Both the position numbers and the translations under genes were made by a program. Under the pieces are notes generated by a model. That model saw nothing but the letters and a program-made list of their open reading frames with translations. It was not told the origin of the DNA and ran no database searches. Shown one piece after another: positions 4,593-5,600 of a DNA stretch of 5,600 bases. The stretch covers positions 1-5,600 of the forward strand of contig JAADCW010000093.1 of the NCBI GenBank assembly GCA_013154225.1, written 5' to 3'. Source of the DNA: Chloroflexota bacterium. GTDB taxonomy: Bacteria > Chloroflexota > Anaerolineae > Anaerolineales > DRMV01. The number at the start of each line of letters is the position of its first letter. The first letter of the stretch is position 1.

Positions 4593-5473
4593 AAAAGGGT
4601 TTCCGAGCCCACAAAATCAACCGGGAACCTGGGTGTGGCCAACAGCGCCCCAGCCGAGGCCCTGGTGCGAGGCTGCGAAGCCCGCACCGGTGTAGGCCGT
4701 GCTGGCGCAAAGCGGGCATCCATCATCTGAATGAAAGCGGCCACGATGTTCGGATCCAACGCACTGCCCGCTTGCTGAAGCAGATAGCGGCGCACTTTGC
4801 GGGGCGACATGGGGGCATGATAGGGACGAGTCGAAGTCATGGCGTCCCACATATCTACCACACCCAAAATCCGCGCCAACATCGGAATATCTTCCCCGGC
4901 CAGTCCCTCAGGGTAACCGCGGCCATCCCAACGCTCGTGATGATACCGCACCACCTCCAGGGTCGCTTCTGGCAAAACGGGGATGGATTTGACGATGTCG
5001 TAACCCCAAATCGGATGCTGGCGCATGATTTGCCATTCTTCTTCTGTTAAGGCGCCGTGTTTATAGAGAATGTGATTGGGAATCCGCACTTTGCCCAGAT
5101 CGTGCAGCAGGGCACCCCAGCGCAGGTGCAACAGGGTGGTTTCATCCAACCCCAATATGCGCCCTAAAGCTACGGCCAAATCGGCGACGCGCTCGCTGTG
5201 GGCATAAGTGTCAGGATCCCGCAGGCGCAAGGCCTGGCACCAAACCTGTAAATCTTCGTCAATCTGCCCAATTTGGCCGCAGGAAACTGCGGCTGCGTCG
5301 GCAGAAGGGGGTTGTTGGGTCTGGGAAGGGAAACCCCGAGGCCAAGTAGCCTGCTGGCGACGGTCATGGGTGTTGGCACGCGAAGCCTGCCAAAACACCG
5401 CTGCCATCCGTCCCAAAAAGACAACGCCTGCAGCCAGCAACCAGCGAGAAACTTCCCGAAAAACAGCAACCAT
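4556..5473 (-). CDS. Membrane-anchored HD-GYP domain protein, probable cyclic-di-GMP phosphodiesterase
   Basis: The protein has 305 residues. An N-terminal hydrophobic segment at about 10-28 (RWLLAAGVVFLGRMAAVFW) is a likely anchor. A polar, Gln/Pro/Ala-rich linker (about 30-70) leads to the HD-GYP domain at about 75-255. The metal-site residues appear intact: H92 in AHSERV, the HD pair at 124-125 in LLHDLGK, H153 in MRQHP, H178-H179 in RYHHERW, and D207 in GVVDMWDAM. The GYP motif is complete at 182-187 (DGRGYP) and is followed by EGLAGEDIP. Such proteins hydrolyse c-di-GMP to pGpG or GMP, lowering this second messenger. No PAS, GAF or receiver domain is visible, so the input may come through the membrane segment or a partner. 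The tail after about 255 is low-complexity and Arg/Pro-rich. The ATG at 5473 is preferred over a TTG at 5503, as GGAG lies eight bases upstream. A possible promoter (TTGCAA at 5539-5534, weak TATGCC) is not convincing. Confidence 0.9.
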   Translation of the reverse strand: MVAVFREVSRWLLAAGVVFLGRMAAVFWQASRANTHDRRQQATWPRGFPSQTQQPPSADAAAVSCGQIGQIDEDLQVWCQALRLRDPDTYAHSERVADLAVALGRILGLDETTLLHLRWGALLHDLGKVRIPNHILYKHGALTEEEWQIMRQHPIWGYDIVKSIPVLPEATLEVVRYHHERWDGRGYPEGLAGEDIPMLARILGVVDMWDAMTSTRPYHAPMSPRKVRRYLLQQAGSALDPNIVAAFIQMMDARFAPARPTPVRASQPRTRASAGALLATPRFPVDFVGSETLLWSPELQPRVPT

Positions 5474-5481
5474 CGTTCCTA

Positions 5482-5485
5482 CTCC
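5482..5485 (-). promoter_or_regulatory. Shine-Dalgarno site that decides the HD-GYP start
   Basis: On the minus strand, GGAG is followed by TAGGAACG and then the ATG at 5473-5471, an eight-base spacing. The in-frame TTG at 5503 would add ten residues (including FGKAPGVG) that do not belong to the anchor, so the ATG is preferred. Confidence 0.65.
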
Positions 5486-5600
5486 AGGGGCCTTCCCAAA
5501 CAATCAACGCAGGCATAACAAACCAAACACGACTTGCAACTTTCGCTTTTTATGACGCCACAGGCGGCAAAAGGTTACGGGTTAGTGCGATTTTCCTCCA

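Noticed and set aside
5553..5600. Minus-strand frame open from the right edge for 16 codons (ending LLPPVAS, stop 5552-5550), possibly the end of an upstream gene
   Set aside because: Sixteen open codons are expected by chance nearly half the time, and the peptide shows no recognisable motif.

Overview
The window is a moderately GC-rich bacterial chromosomal segment, densely packed with housekeeping and metabolic genes. Several traits suggest a Chloroflexota (Anaerolineae-like) genome. Secreted or anchored proteins have Pro/Thr-rich linkers or tails (PTPTVMPDP, TPVPTAQPTP, TPVPRP). A ferredoxin-fused dihydroorotate-dehydrogenase-like flavoprotein sits beside a DUF4230 protein, and one intergenic region holds a degenerate ACGCAGAT / GCGTCTCC repeat. 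This placement is inferred from style and gene content; there is no rRNA or other marker gene here.

Layout. Positions 1-104 (+) hold the last 33 codons of an S9-family (prolyl oligopeptidase type) serine peptidase with its GHGF catalytic-histidine motif. Positions 105-276 carry a two-part degenerate tandem repeat (111-214) and a perfect 11-bp hairpin terminator between converging genes. A two-gene minus-strand operon follows, read from right to left. It encodes a membrane-anchored DUF4230 protein (1389-2126) and, 17 nt further on, a PreA/DHOD-like FMN protein with two C-terminal [4Fe-4S] motifs (277-1371). Its likely promoter, with a perfect TATAAT, lies at 2221-2251 in the divergent intergenic region.

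On the plus strand, a DUF503/YlxP-like small protein (2309-2593) and an atypical short-chain dehydrogenase (2618-3415) form a probable operon. Next comes a membrane-anchored DsbA-like thiol oxidoreductase (3496-4257) with its own extended -10 promoter. A convergent region (4258-4555) holds a 14-bp hairpin and a possible small ORF on the minus strand. The last gene (minus, 4556-5473) is a membrane-anchored HD-GYP domain protein, a likely cyclic-di-GMP phosphodiesterase.

The window looks mostly like ordinary core genome; I see no defence system, mobile element, CRISPR array or RNA gene. The best leads are two enzymes that keep the cofactor-binding framework but have altered catalytic residues: the DHOD-like protein has ELSTHY where the family has NLSCPH/NLSCPN, and the SDR has Ser/Arg where the family has Tyr/Lys. 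Two further leads are a protein-like out-of-frame ORF trailing the HD-GYP gene and the bipartite repeat.
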